The notes: a model not told the origin generated them from the letters alone. Shown: positions 16,870-26,221, counted from the first letter of the stretch. The stretch is DNA of 64,000 bases from Thermogemmatispora carboxidivorans (GCF_000702505.1 NZ_JNIM01000001.1:5246327-5310326), one strand, 5' to 3'. Made by a program: numbers and translations.

Positions 16870-18945
16870 CTACTCCCGCACGAGAAGGGATGGCCAGGCT
16901 GAGGTCAGCGCTTTCTGCTCGTTGTGGTCGCTGGCCGCACTTGCCAGCGGGCTGATGGCCTCGAACGGGCAAGCGGCAGCGCATAGCCCACAGGCCACGC
17001 AGCTCAGAGGATCAATGTGTACCCGTCGCTCGCCCTTGCCTTTCGGCCCCTCGCCCTCGCCTGGGCCGCCCTCTGCTGGTACGAGCGCCACAGATGGACA
17101 ACCGACCTCATAATAACAGGGCAGATCGTCGCAGCCCCGGCCAGCGCAACAGCGGGTTTCATCGACCTGAAACGGGGCCGTCTGGCCGGGCAACAAGCGA
17201 CCTGGAACCGTACACGGTGCGCGCGCAATGACGACTGCCACGCCCCGGTAGGCCAGAGCCTCGCGCAGCGTTGCCATCGTGGTCTCTAGCTCATAAGGAT
17301 TGACCTCGCGTACAAAGGTCACGCCACAGCCGCGTACAATTGTCTCAATGTCGGCCCGCGGCCTGGCTCTTGGTTCGGCGCCGTCCTGCCACGATCCTGG
17401 ATTCGGCTGCTGCCCCGTCATCGCCGTCAGCCCATTATCGAGCAAGAGCAAGGTCAGATGCACTCCGGCCTGTACCGCGTTGAGCAGGCCGGCAATGCCA
17501 CCGTGAAAGAAGGTGCTATCGCCCATCGCCGCCAGCACCGGGCGCTCAACGCCAGCGTACTTCAGTCCCTGAGCAATTCCCAGGCTGGCCCCCATCGAGA
17601 CCTCGGTCCAGCAGACCGAGAGAGGGGCATGCATTCCCAGGATCGTACAGCCGATATCTCCCGCCGTGATGACCTCCTCGGGCTGATAGCCAGCGGCCTG
17701 TAGGGCGCGCCTGAGCGCGTAGTAGGTCAGACGGTGCGGACAGCCGGGGCAGAACTCCAGGGTACGCGGCAAGGGAGCTAACAAGCCACCCGCCTCCGGG
17801 GGAGCAGACAACTGCTGCGCCAGGGCCTGGGCTTCAGCGGCGGCGTCCTGGTAGCCAGCCGTCTCCAACAGGACAGCCAGCGCCTGCGCCACTTGCGCCT
17901 GGTTGTACTCGCCCACACGCGGCAGCAGACCGGTGCGCTTGCCCAGCAAGCGCGCCTGTAGATTGTGCTCTGCTATCAGGGCTGCCACCTGGGTCTCGAT
18001 CAGTGGCTCCAGCTCCTCCAAGATCAGCACGGCCTCCAGCGGGGCCAGGAAGGCTCGTAGCTCTTCGCCGGGCAGGGGATGAATCAGGCCCAGTTTGAAG
18101 ACCGCCAGTGGTGGCGCTGTGCTCAGGCGAGCCTGGACCTCGCTCAGATAGGCTGCACTCACGCCAGCGACCACTACCCCGATGCCCCCCTCCCGAGAAG
18201 CAGCCGCCACTGAACCAGTCGGCTCCTCGCGCACATTGGCCACACTCAGCAGCCTACCAGCCTTCTCCAGGCGCGCCAGGGCAGCAGCATGTTGCTCGCG
18301 GCACCACTGAGGCACAGCCTTCGTGAAGCGTGCTATATCCCGCTGGAAGCGAGCCGGCTGCTCCACGGCAGGACGCTCGACAGGCGCTACTCTGATCCAG
18401 GCTTGAGAGGCCGCCACCGCCGTTGTTCCCAGTAGCAACACCGGCGCCCCCGTCTCTGCCGAAGCCTGGAAAGCCAGCCGGGTCAGCGCATAGGCTTCCT
18501 CGGGACTGGCGGGCATCAACAGCGGCAGGCTCGCCAGGAGTGCATAGTAGCGCGAATCCTGCTCAACCATTCCATAGAAGACCCCGACATCATCCACAGC
18601 ATAGACCACCAGGGCCCCATTGACACCACTGTGAGCGATCGAGAGCAGCGAATCCGCCAGAACATTGAGGCCCGACATCTTCATTGTCACCAGGCTCTTC
18701 CTGCCGGCCCAGGCAGCTCCCGCGGCTACCTCCAGCGCCACCTTCTCATTGACACTCCACTCAGCGGCCAGGCCATAACGCGCCGCCAGCGGCAAGAGTG
18801 CCGCCAGTGTCCCACCGCCAGGATTGCCCGGATAGCCGGTCGCCACCTGGACACCAGCCTCCAGGGCAGCTCGCGCCACCGCCTCATCGCCGCTCAAAAA
18901 CAGCCGCTTGCCCGGAGCGGTCAGACGATTCAACTCCAGACACAC
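16870..18945 (-). CDS. iorA: Indolepyruvate:ferredoxin oxidoreductase alpha subunit
   Basis: This 691-residue thiamine-diphosphate enzyme converts indolepyruvate and related aryl 2-oxoacids to aryl-CoA with ferredoxin reduction. The N-terminal pyrimidine-binding part includes GYPGNPGG; the TPP-binding part has CPGCPHR, GDIGCTILG and GDSTFFHGG...DNGLTAMTGQQPNPG. The C-terminus holds a ferredoxin module with one CVACGLCAAACPF cluster site and a second cysteine set CCAGRGC...GCPS, as in IorA. The frame begins with GTG 18945, but the AGGAG site is then too close; a TTG four codons later (18933) is better spaced, so the exact start is uncertain. iorB follows directly. Confidence 0.92.
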   Translation of the reverse strand: MCLELNRLTAPGKRLFLSGDEAVARAALEAGVQVATGYPGNPGGGTLAALLPLAARYGLAAEWSVNEKVALEVAAGAAWAGRKSLVTMKMSGLNVLADSLLSIAHSGVNGALVVYAVDDVGVFYGMVEQDSRYYALLASLPLLMPASPEEAYALTRLAFQASAETGAPVLLLGTTAVAASQAWIRVAPVERPAVEQPARFQRDIARFTKAVPQWCREQHAAALARLEKAGRLLSVANVREEPTGSVAAASREGGIGVVVAGVSAAYLSEVQARLSTAPPLAVFKLGLIHPLPGEELRAFLAPLEAVLILEELEPLIETQVAALIAEHNLQARLLGKRTGLLPRVGEYNQAQVAQALAVLLETAGYQDAAAEAQALAQQLSAPPEAGGLLAPLPRTLEFCPGCPHRLTYYALRRALQAAGYQPEEVITAGDIGCTILGMHAPLSVCWTEVSMGASLGIAQGLKYAGVERPVLAAMGDSTFFHGGIAGLLNAVQAGVHLTLLLLDNGLTAMTGQQPNPGSWQDGAEPRARPRADIETIVRGCGVTFVREVNPYELETTMATLREALAYRGVAVVIARAPCTVPGRLLPGQTAPFQVDETRCCAGRGCDDLPCYYEVGCPSVALVPAEGGPGEGEGPKGKGERRVHIDPLSCVACGLCAAACPFEAISPLASAASDHNEQKALTSAWPSLLVRE

Positions 18946-19376
18946 TCCTCTCGTTCTTGGCTTTTGTACCGTCGGCCTGCCTCACGCAGTCAGTCAGCCG
19001 GCCAGGGATCAGACCAGGTACCCGCAGCCGGCTCGCCAGGTTCGCTTGAAAGAAAGACCAGAGTCAGGGACCAGGTGCAGCCAGCACACCAGCCCGACGC
19101 TGCCCAGGATGCGCAGGAGTAAACGGCACCCTGGAGGCCTGCCGGAGCGCACGATCGATCAGGTGGTGCCTGGTTGGCAGCTCACAACAAGCGCTAGCCA
19201 GCATCAGCGAGCGCCAGGGGAAGGAAGACGATCCCGGTCCAGCCACATCAGGTCGGCCTGGCCGGTCATCATTTTCCGATACCGGGCGAAGGCTGTCAAC
19301 AAACGCCTGTTAGAGCAGAGTGTCAGCCAGCGCTGGCGCAGAGCCAGGTCCCGAGCGGAGGCGACAAGGTGTGCTC
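18946..19376. other. Intergenic region between the MocR gene and iorA
   Basis: This 431-bp GC-rich gap separates two same-strand genes. The plus-strand frame across it is antisense-like with no domain resemblance. AGGAG at 18947-18951 is the likely iorA ribosome site. I see no convincing promoter. Confidence 0.4.
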
Positions 19377-20966
19377 TCAGACCATCGGGATATGCTCAGG
19401 AGGAGAGGAACGGGCCAGCTCTTGACCGCGCTGCAGTAACAGACGCTTCAACACCATGCCAATACGGCGAATCCCTTCTTCGATCTGCGCTTGCTGGGGA
19501 TAGGCATAGCTCAGGCGAATATATTGTTGGCCGCCACCATCGACGTGAAATGGCTCGCCGTTGAGCAGGGCCACCCCTTCAGCTGCTGCCTCACGCAGCA
19601 GCGTGCGTGCCCGCAGGCCAGTCGGGAGGCGGCACCAGAGATGAAAGCCTCCTCCTGGCGGGGTCACCCGTATCTCGCGGGGCCAGTAGCGCTCAATGGC
19701 CTGGAGCATAAGATCACGCTTGCGCCGATAGGCGGCACTCAGGCGCTGCAGATGCCCATCCAACCAGCCACGCCGCAAAACCTCAGCCACCAGCCACTGA
19801 CTAAAGGCATTGGTGTTCAAATCAAAGATCTGCTTATGCAACGAGAGACGCTCAATCATCGGGACCGGTCCGGCCAGCCAGGCTACCCGCAGGCCCGGCG
19901 CCAGCATTTTGGAGAACGTGCTCAGGTAGATCACCTGCTCGCTGCTATCGAGGGCCTTCAGCGGCGGAGGTGGCGGCGTATCGAAATACAGCTCACCGTA
20001 GGTATCATCCTCCAACACTGGCACCTGATAGCGCCGACAGAGCTGCAGCAAGCGCCGTCGGCGCTCAGGCGACATCACCACGCCTGTCGGATTCTGAAAG
20101 GTCGGCAGCGTATAGATCAGCCGCGGACGATGGCGCGCTAGCACGCTCTCCAAGAGATCCAGACGCAAGCCTTCAGCATCCAGCGGGATACCAATGACCC
20201 GCGCCCCCAAGGCCCGAAAAGCCTGAATGGCCCCGATGTAGGTGGGAACCTCGACCACGACCTCATCGCCGGGGCGCAGCAGAAAACGCCCAACGAGACC
20301 GATCCCCTGCGTCGAGCCAGACAGGATTAAAATATGCCCGGCATCTACAGGCACTCCCCGCCGGCGCATCCGCAGAGCCACTTGCTGACGCAGACTCTGC
20401 AAGCCCTCTACCGGGCAGTAGCCGAGCGCCTCCTGACGAGCAGGCAAGAGCGCCTCCTGACAGATCTCGCGGAACAGCTCCGCCGGCAGCAAGCCAGGCT
20501 CAGGCATGGCGCTGGCAAAGGAGATCATCCCGCCGTACTCAGCCAGCGCCATCAGCTCGCTGAGCAAGCGGGCATCAGGCCCAAGCACCTCGCTCTCGCC
20601 GGCGGAGAGTCCCAGCAGCCAGGAAGGCATTTCTGGCTCGCATTCCTCATCCTCCAGAGCGAGCAGGCTGCGACGGACCAATGTCCCACGCCCCACATGC
20701 CCCTCGATGAGGCTTTCGCTCGCCAACTCGTTGTAAGCATTCATGACCGTTGTACGATTGACACCCAGCTCGCGTGCTAAGGCTCGCTCCGTGGGCAGAC
20801 GGGTCCCTTCGGGCAAGGACCCAGAGAGGATCGCCTCACGCAATTGGTGATAAATCTGCCGATAGAGCGGCACACTGCTGCTGCGATCAAGCCGAACAAA
20901 GACGGAGGCGGCAGGAGCAGCGGACCACGGGCGTGAGTGGGGTTCAAATGGGCGTGACTGTGGCAT
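19377..20966 (-). CDS. MocR-type GntR regulator with aminotransferase domain
   Basis: The 529-residue protein joins an N-terminal GntR winged helix (about 25-95; PLYRQIYHQLREAILSG, ELGVNRTTVMNAYNEL) to a fold-type I PLP aminotransferase domain (about 140-510). The PLP lysine is in STFSKMLAPGLR; FQNPTG and EDDTYGELY are also conserved. I start at 20966, where AGGAGGGGG precedes the ATG; the frame extends to 21275 but that part lies in the divergent promoter region. It sits upstream of iorAB, whose substrates are the 2-oxoacid products of aromatic aminotransferases. Regulation of, or catalysis in, aromatic amino acid breakdown is therefore plausible but inferred. Confidence 0.92.
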   Translation of the reverse strand: MPQSRPFEPHSRPWSAAPAASVFVRLDRSSSVPLYRQIYHQLREAILSGSLPEGTRLPTERALARELGVNRTTVMNAYNELASESLIEGHVGRGTLVRRSLLALEDEECEPEMPSWLLGLSAGESEVLGPDARLLSELMALAEYGGMISFASAMPEPGLLPAELFREICQEALLPARQEALGYCPVEGLQSLRQQVALRMRRRGVPVDAGHILILSGSTQGIGLVGRFLLRPGDEVVVEVPTYIGAIQAFRALGARVIGIPLDAEGLRLDLLESVLARHRPRLIYTLPTFQNPTGVVMSPERRRRLLQLCRRYQVPVLEDDTYGELYFDTPPPPPLKALDSSEQVIYLSTFSKMLAPGLRVAWLAGPVPMIERLSLHKQIFDLNTNAFSQWLVAEVLRRGWLDGHLQRLSAAYRRKRDLMLQAIERYWPREIRVTPPGGGFHLWCRLPTGLRARTLLREAAAEGVALLNGEPFHVDGGGQQYIRLSYAYPQQAQIEEGIRRIGMVLKRLLLQRGQELARSSPPEHIPMV

Positions 20967-20983
20967 ACTTTCCCCCCTCCTGC

Positions 20984-21017
20984 ATTGGCTCATACCAATA
21001 GCAGTGTAGTGCGCCAA
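20984..21017 (-). promoter_or_regulatory. MocR promoter with overlapping operator
   Basis: On the minus strand TTGGCG-N17-TATGAG (21017-20989) could drive the MocR gene. An inverted repeat ATTGG-N6-CCAAT (20984-20999), which includes an ATACCA element like those known for GabR-type regulators, covers the -10 box. Further CCAAT half-sites occur at 21035-21039 and 21059-21063. Autorepression is the simplest reading. Confidence 0.5.
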
Positions 21018-21224
21018 GCAGCGAATCACAAGAGCCAATGCCGGCGATCCAAAGTGAACCAATCGGAACCTGATCAAATCAGGAGAGAAGGCCCCTAAAG
21101 AGACCTCGTCAGGCAAAGTCAGCTTTTCTGACCCTTGGCACGCCTTAAGAGAGCGCGCGATAATAACTAGTAATGGCAGCGACCAGGCCCGAAAGCCAAG
21201 ATCCAACCATGAAGGGAGAGAAGC

Positions 21225-22073
21225 ATGAAGAATCTCCAGGAGCGCATTGAGGCTGTGCGCAATGACCGCGAACATGGCTCACGTTGGCTGGTGGGCGAGA
21301 CCATTGCCATCCTGGAAGAGCTGGCCAGCGCCCCAGACAGCTCACCAGAAGAGAGGCTGGCCCAGGTGCGTGCTGCCGGCGAGGAGCTGCTGCAGGCCCG
21401 TCCAGCGATGGCCGCCATCGCCGGGGCAGTCCGGCGTATCTTACAAGCATCAGGAGGACCGGCAGGCATGGCACTGGAGGCAGCGCGCTTGCGCGAAGAA
21501 TATGAGCGCGCACCGCAGGCAATCATCGCTCATGCTCGCCCACTGCTGGCCGGTACCCTGATGACGCATAGTCTCTCGGGAACCGTCTTGGAGGCTCTAC
21601 ACGCCTGCACCTCCCAGATCAAACGGGTCATTGTCCTGGAGGGGCGCCCCCGCTATGAAGGCCGCGAGATGGCCCGCCGCCTGCAGGCCTTGAACCTGGC
21701 CGTTACCCTCATCACCGATGCCGAGGCGGCCATCTTTCTTCCAGAGTGCACGGCGGTGGTGGTCGGCGCCGACAGCGTCCTCGCCAACGGCGATGTCATC
21801 AACAAAGCCGGTACCGCCCTCCTGGCCTGGGCTTGCCGCGGCTACGGCATCCCTTTCTATGTCCTGTGCGAATCCCTGAAAATCTCCTCCCAGCCCTGGA
21901 CAGGTGATCTCTCCCTCCTGGAGGAGAAAGAGCCAGAGGAGGTACTGGAGGAGCCTACCCCCGGCATCGAGGTGCGCAACTTCTATTTCGATCGCACCCC
22001 CGGCGAGCTGGTCACCGCTATTGTGACCGAGCGCGGCTTTTTTAATAAGGAGCCGCTCAGCGACTTTCGCTAG
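21225..22073 (+). CDS. eIF-2B alpha-like / ribose-1,5-bisphosphate isomerase-like protein
   Basis: This 282-residue protein belongs to the eIF-2B/MtnA/R15P-isomerase superfamily. The C-terminal Rossmann part contains VIVLEGRPRYEGREMARRL and VGADSVLANGDVINKAGT, including D183, a catalytic-position aspartate in the isomerases. The loop that carries the catalytic cysteine in isomerases reads MTHSLSGTVL (113-122) here, as in regulatory eIF-2B subunits, so sugar-phosphate isomerisation is doubtful. A GAAGGGAG site precedes ATG 21225. It is divergent from the MocR gene. A hairpin CTTTCGC/GCGAAAG (22064-22100) overlaps its stop and may end the transcript. Confidence 0.82.
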   Translation: MKNLQERIEAVRNDREHGSRWLVGETIAILEELASAPDSSPEERLAQVRAAGEELLQARPAMAAIAGAVRRILQASGGPAGMALEAARLREEYERAPQAIIAHARPLLAGTLMTHSLSGTVLEALHACTSQIKRVIVLEGRPRYEGREMARRLQALNLAVTLITDAEAAIFLPECTAVVVGADSVLANGDVINKAGTALLAWACRGYGIPFYVLCESLKISSQPWTGDLSLLEEKEPEEVLEEPTPGIEVRNFYFDRTPGELVTAIVTERGFFNKEPLSDFR

Positions 22074-22100
22074 CCACAGGTCCTGCAGACTTGGCGAAAG

Positions 22101-22535
22101 CGACACAAATGTGTATCCTATCAATTGCAGTAGTGGAACCATCTCTTACAGCATCTCCGCATTATGCTCGCTTGCTCAAGCAAGGCGAGTAGGATCAGGC
22201 AGAGAGGGACCAGGGCAGGGGCGCTAGCGAGGACACAGCCCCAGAGCTGCAGAGCCGAGGCGAGACCACACATAGACCAGGCGAGGGCTGGGAGGCCCGT
22301 CCTTCTCTGTTCTGATCCCAGTGCCGTCAGAGCGCGGAGCTTGCGGCCCGGCACGGAATGACAGACTGGCCGGGCACTGGCCAGGGTGGAAATGAGGCTC
22401 TACGCCAGGTCATGACCAGGCACGACACGGAACGGCGCGGCGCACTGCTGTCGTCAGGGGCGATGATGGGCATGGGCGGGACGAGGGCTACGCACAGGCC
22501 AGGCACCGCGCCTGCAGTTGGAAGGGGGAAGTGAT
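22101..22535. other. Intergenic region, about 435 bp
   Basis: GC-rich spacer before the GGCT-like fusion gene. A minus-strand frame (22121-22354) is hydrophobic but lacks a ribosome site and any resemblance, so I do not call it. No clear promoter is seen. Confidence 0.4.
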
Positions 22536-24173
22536 ATGCACGGTGATACTGAGCAGCCGGCTCAGGGAGAGTGGCAGGAGAGTCAGTCAGGCGAGGCACA
22601 GCCAGCGCACGAACATGAGCGGGAGCGCGAGGCTCCGATCGAGAGAGAGCGAAGGGAGAGAAGAGAGATGCGTGAGGGACGCGAGGGGCGTGGAGAGAAG
22701 CGGCGACGAGCTGACGATTTTGTAGCGCCAGGTGTGCCCATTGTGCGCAGCAGTACGCCACGCCCGCCTTCGCTGGCGCTGGGCGAGGCGGCGAGCACCT
22801 TCGGCCCCCGTCTGACGGATGGCGGCGCCCCCTTTCCCGAGGAGGCCCCGGCTGCGCCTCCCGTCCCCGAAGCATACAGCTCGTTGGAAGAGACGCCGCT
22901 GCCAATCGCCAGCCAGGCGATGGAGAAGGAGGACGTGGCCGCCTCAACACAGCCGGGACAGGAGCGCAATGAGTTTCTCTGGCTGTTTGAGTACGGCCCA
23001 GAGATGGATACGGTGGTGCTGAACAGTCCCCAATTGCTGGATGGGCTGGCACTGCCGTACGGACCAGGGATGCTCAAAGGCTACGAGCTAGGTTTTGGCA
23101 CAGTGCGCACAGCCACGGGCGAGGTTGTGGCCTCGATTCTGCCGAGCAGCGACCCGGCTGCCGCTGTCTGGGGCATGCTTTATCGTGTGCCGCGTCGGCT
23201 GGCTTTGCCGGCAGAGGACGGCGTGGTCCCCCTGGATAAGGCTCACGATGCTGTTCCTCCAATCGGCCTCTTCGAGCCGCTAACGGTGGTAGTCCACGAG
23301 CCTCTCCGCCAGCGCGAGATTACCTGCACAACCTACATCGCTTCGGCAACGGTTCGCAAGTATTTCCAACCATGTCTACCCGAGCGCTACACAGGCGATC
23401 CCTATGTGCGGCACCTGCTGGAGAGCGCCCGCCGTCAGAAGCTGCCGGAGAGCTACCTGCTGGACCTGGAAGGCCGGGCCAGCCCTTCCCCTGCGTCAGC
23501 AGGGGGAAGGAGCGCACGCGGACTCGCCAGCGGGCCAGGCGGGCCGGCGATCGCCCACCATCTAGCGCAGAGCGATGAACTGGATACGGAGCCAATCGTG
23601 GCCGTCTCAGGCAAAGATGAACGAGAGCGGCCTACCCCGGCTTTGCCGAGCCAGACCCAGGCGCCAGGGACAACCCTCCCAAAGTCAGCGCTGCCAGCCC
23701 CAGCGCAGTCCGCAGGCCCGGCTGAGCCACCGCCTGCCCCCGCTGCCACCCGCCCGGCTCCGCAGGGCTGGCTACTGGCACTCTCCGTCTATCATGCTCT
23801 CTTGCTCCTGGCCGTGCTGGCCCTGGCCATCAGCGAGGGGCTGGGCTTTGGACAGGCGGTCTTTACGCCAGATTTCGCCCCCTTCGGCGTGCCCTGGCTG
23901 GTCCTGGCTTACGGTCTGCTCGGCGGTTGCGTCAGTTGCCTGGTCTCTCTGCGCCAGTCCACCTCACGGAGCCAACCCCTCTTCTTGCTGATCACCTGGT
24001 TCGTGCGCCCCTACCTCGGGATGGTGCTGGCCATGCTGGCCTACCTCTTGCTCGATAGTGGCCTGGTCGTTCTTGGTTCACTGCCCGGACACACCAATGC
24101 TCTCTTCTCGCTGGTGGGTATGCTGGCCGGCTACTGCGAACATCGCTTCTTTTTTCAGCGTCCATCAGCCTGA
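22536..24173 (+). CDS. Membrane protein with gamma-glutamylcyclotransferase-like domain
   Basis: The 545-residue protein has three parts. Residues 1-145 are highly charged (Glu/Arg) then Pro/Ala-rich and probably disordered. Residues about 148-310 follow the pattern of the gamma-glutamylcyclotransferase/AIG2 fold: LFEYGPEMD at the substrate loop, KGYELGFG, AVWGMLYRV, and the C-terminal GDPYVRHLLESARRQKLPESYL. The usual catalytic Glu position falls in ALPAEDGV, where Glu and Asp are adjacent, so activity is uncertain. After a Pro-rich linker, four transmembrane helices occupy about 410-540. I begin at ATG 22536, behind a GGAAGGGGGA site. The fusion to membrane helices is unusual; function is unknown. 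Confidence 0.72.
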   Translation: MHGDTEQPAQGEWQESQSGEAQPAHEHEREREAPIERERRERREMREGREGRGEKRRRADDFVAPGVPIVRSSTPRPPSLALGEAASTFGPRLTDGGAPFPEEAPAAPPVPEAYSSLEETPLPIASQAMEKEDVAASTQPGQERNEFLWLFEYGPEMDTVVLNSPQLLDGLALPYGPGMLKGYELGFGTVRTATGEVVASILPSSDPAAAVWGMLYRVPRRLALPAEDGVVPLDKAHDAVPPIGLFEPLTVVVHEPLRQREITCTTYIASATVRKYFQPCLPERYTGDPYVRHLLESARRQKLPESYLLDLEGRASPSPASAGGRSARGLASGPGGPAIAHHLAQSDELDTEPIVAVSGKDERERPTPALPSQTQAPGTTLPKSALPAPAQSAGPAEPPPAPAATRPAPQGWLLALSVYHALLLLAVLALAISEGLGFGQAVFTPDFAPFGVPWLVLAYGLLGGCVSCLVSLRQSTSRSQPLFLLITWFVRPYLGMVLAMLAYLLLDSGLVVLGSLPGHTNALFSLVGMLAGYCEHRFFFQRPSA

Positions 24174-24230
24174 AAGAGGGACAGTAGAAAAATTACGATT
24201 AAGAAAGGATTGACAGGCTGGCAGTAGAGC

Positions 24231-24259
24231 TTGTGAAAGTGCAATTGGGAGTGTACAAT
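24231..24259 (+). promoter_or_regulatory. Promoter of the GYD gene
   Basis: TTGTGA-N17-TACAAT lies about 72 bases upstream of the GYD gene start, giving a leader of about 65 bases. Confidence 0.6.
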
Positions 24260-24330
24260 TGCAACAGAAGGCTGACCCCGTAGCGCTCCATCTTGAGTTG
24301 AAGACCTGTCAAGGGCGAGGAGGTCCTTCG

Positions 24331-24624
24331 ATGCCAACCTACATCAGCCTGGTCAATCTGACTGAGCAAGGGATCAGGGAAGCAAAGAACGCCCCCGAAC
24401 GTCTCCAGATGTTCGAGAAGGCGCTCCAGGAAGCAGGAGGCAAGCTGATCGGCTTCTATCTGGTCATGGGCCAGTACGACTATGTCATCATTACCGAGGC
24501 TCCTGACGATCAGACTGCCGCGCGCTTGATTCTTGGTGTCATCGCTCAAGGCAGCCTACGAAGCCAGACCATGCGAGCGTTTCCGCGGGAGGAGTTCGAG
24601 CAGATCGCCCGCACTTTACCCTAA
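24331..24624 (+). CDS. GYD domain protein
   Basis: This 97-residue protein matches the GYD family, a small alpha/beta ferredoxin-like fold, with PTYISLVNLTEQGI at the start and GFYLVMGQYDYVIITEAPDD in the centre. Family members are of unknown function. ATG 24331 follows GCGAGGAGG at good spacing; an in-frame start at 24259 would place translation inside the promoter. It has its own promoter and no operon partner. Confidence 0.88.
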   Translation: MPTYISLVNLTEQGIREAKNAPERLQMFEKALQEAGGKLIGFYLVMGQYDYVIITEAPDDQTAARLILGVIAQGSLRSQTMRAFPREEFEQIARTLP

Positions 24625-24929
24625 AGGGGAGAAGCCCCGCAAGCGCTCAGGCACAGGAGAGAACGCAGGCCATCAGACGAGGCGAAGCCAGCTATGTGCG
24701 CGAGGCCAGAGGCTGGCCTGGCTGGGTGCCTGGCCCTGGCCGTCTGCTCTCGAGCGGCCTCCTCGCACACTACCACACTGGCAGCTCTCGTCTGACCTGG
24801 CCGCGGCCCCAAAGCGTGGCGCCACCCCCAGCCGTAGCTGGCAGCTGGCCCTCGGCCTGGAAAAGGGACAGAAGCCGAGCGCAAGCCGATGCGGCAGGAT
24901 CAGAAGGGAGAGATTCCGGCTGGCTGGAA
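24625..24929. other. Convergent intergenic region, 305 bp
   Basis: Lies between the 3' ends of the GYD gene and yvcK. A short CCCTAAAGGGG...CCCC hairpin begins at the GYD stop codon. Nothing else is supported. Confidence 0.4.
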
Positions 24930-25958
24930 CTAGAAAGGATCGGATGAGAAAATAGCCTTCACCAGCCGCTCGGGATCGTGACGGGCCAACATATCATCTT
25001 CAAGATTGAAATGGCCAATGACGACGTTTGGCACCAGCCTGGCTAAACGAGCACGATCGACGACCACCGGCTCGCTCTTCTCCTCAGCGTAGGTGCGGAG
25101 CACTTCGGGAGGGAACGGGCCATCGTTGACAATCACGCGGTCGACGCGGCCCCCAAGGTAGCGATAGATCTCGCTGACAAAATCAGAGGCCTTGTAGCCG
25201 TCGGTCTCCCCATGCTTGGTCATGAGGTTGCAGACATAGACTTTCTCGGCTTCGGACTCACGCACGGCACGCGCGATGTCCTTGACGAGGAAATTAGGGA
25301 TGAGACTCGTGTAGAGATCACCCGGACCAATGATGATGACATCAGCCCGGCGAATGGCACGAATGGCCTGGGGGCAGGCCGGCGCGTCCTCGGGCACCAT
25401 GCGCAAGCGGACAATGGGCGAGAGCGGCCCCAGATTCTTTTTGCCGCGCGTGTCAATGTCGGTCTCGCCACAAATAGTGGTGCCATCCTCCAGCTCAGCG
25501 CAGATGGTGGTCTGCGCCAGTGTGACCGGCAGCACCCGCCCGGCGGTGTTGAGCAGCTCTTGCGCATCCTCAATGGCCAACATGAGATCGCCATTGTTGA
25601 TGTCCTGGAGACCCTTGAGAATGAGATTCCCCAGGCTGTGGCCACCAACTCCCCCCTTCCCTTCTCCCTGTTCATCTGTGCTCTCAAAGCGATGCATGAA
25701 GACCTCGCGCCACAGCGCCCCATTGCGGGCCAGAGCAACGAGCGACATGCGCAGGTCCCCCAGCGGCAATTGACGCCGAAACTCATCCATGAGGCGACGC
25801 GAGCTTCCTCCACTGTCGGACATGGTGACAATGGCGCTGATGTTGTATGGGTACTTTTTGAGATGCGAAAGGAGGGCGAAGGTTCCAGAGCCTCCGCCAA
25901 TGGTGACGACTCGCTTTCCGACGTGCCGCTCTCCTGGGCGATAATACTGTTCTGGCAC
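24930..25958 (-). CDS. yvcK: YvcK/CofD-family protein (gluconeogenesis factor)
   Basis: The 342-residue protein is a YvcK family member, required in other bacteria for growth on gluconeogenic carbon and for cell shape, and related to CofD transferases. It opens with VVTIGGGSGTFALLSHLKKY, followed by TMSDSGGSSRRLMDEF, LPLGDLRMSL, HSLGNLI and IIIGPGDLYTSLIPNFLV. I use GTG 25958, which has AGGAG seven bases upstream; the frame continues to a TTG at 25997 with a poorer site. The usual rapZ and whiA neighbours are absent here. It is divergent from padR. Confidence 0.93.
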   Translation of the reverse strand: MPEQYYRPGERHVGKRVVTIGGGSGTFALLSHLKKYPYNISAIVTMSDSGGSSRRLMDEFRRQLPLGDLRMSLVALARNGALWREVFMHRFESTDEQGEGKGGVGGHSLGNLILKGLQDINNGDLMLAIEDAQELLNTAGRVLPVTLAQTTICAELEDGTTICGETDIDTRGKKNLGPLSPIVRLRMVPEDAPACPQAIRAIRRADVIIIGPGDLYTSLIPNFLVKDIARAVRESEAEKVYVCNLMTKHGETDGYKASDFVSEIYRYLGGRVDRVIVNDGPFPPEVLRTYAEEKSEPVVVDRARLARLVPNVVIGHFNLEDDMLARHDPERLVKAIFSSDPF

Positions 25959-26221
25959 CTCAGATCTCCTGTGGCTGATTCCAGTCTCAACTGACAAACG
26001 ACGTCTACCTCTCTCGGCAATTTTCTTAACCTAAGAGAAACTATACACGGTCGGTGAATGCTGTCGACAAGTCTCTCGGCTCTCTAGTACATGGGGCATG
26101 TTAGCTGGCTGCTGTCTACCCTACACCGCCAGCCGGCTCTCCCACTCCCACGCGCTTCTCTCTCCGTCAGTTTATCCTATCACGCCCCCCTCCCTTCTGC
26201 AAGCGGGCTGCTTTCGATCCC
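25959..26221. other. Divergent intergenic region, yvcK side
   Basis: Together with the padR promoter this makes a 402-bp divergent region. On the minus strand a TATAGT box with a poorly spaced TTGTCG upstream (26030-26080) could serve yvcK. No gene is seen. Confidence 0.35.

Noticed and set aside
20967..21275. N-terminal extension of the MocR gene.
   Set aside because: It covers the divergent promoter and operator region and lacks a ribosome site, whereas 20966 has a strong one.
22121..22354. Hydrophobic 77-codon minus-strand frame.
   Set aside because: No ribosome site, no neighbour logic and Cys/Trp-rich composition typical of chance frames.
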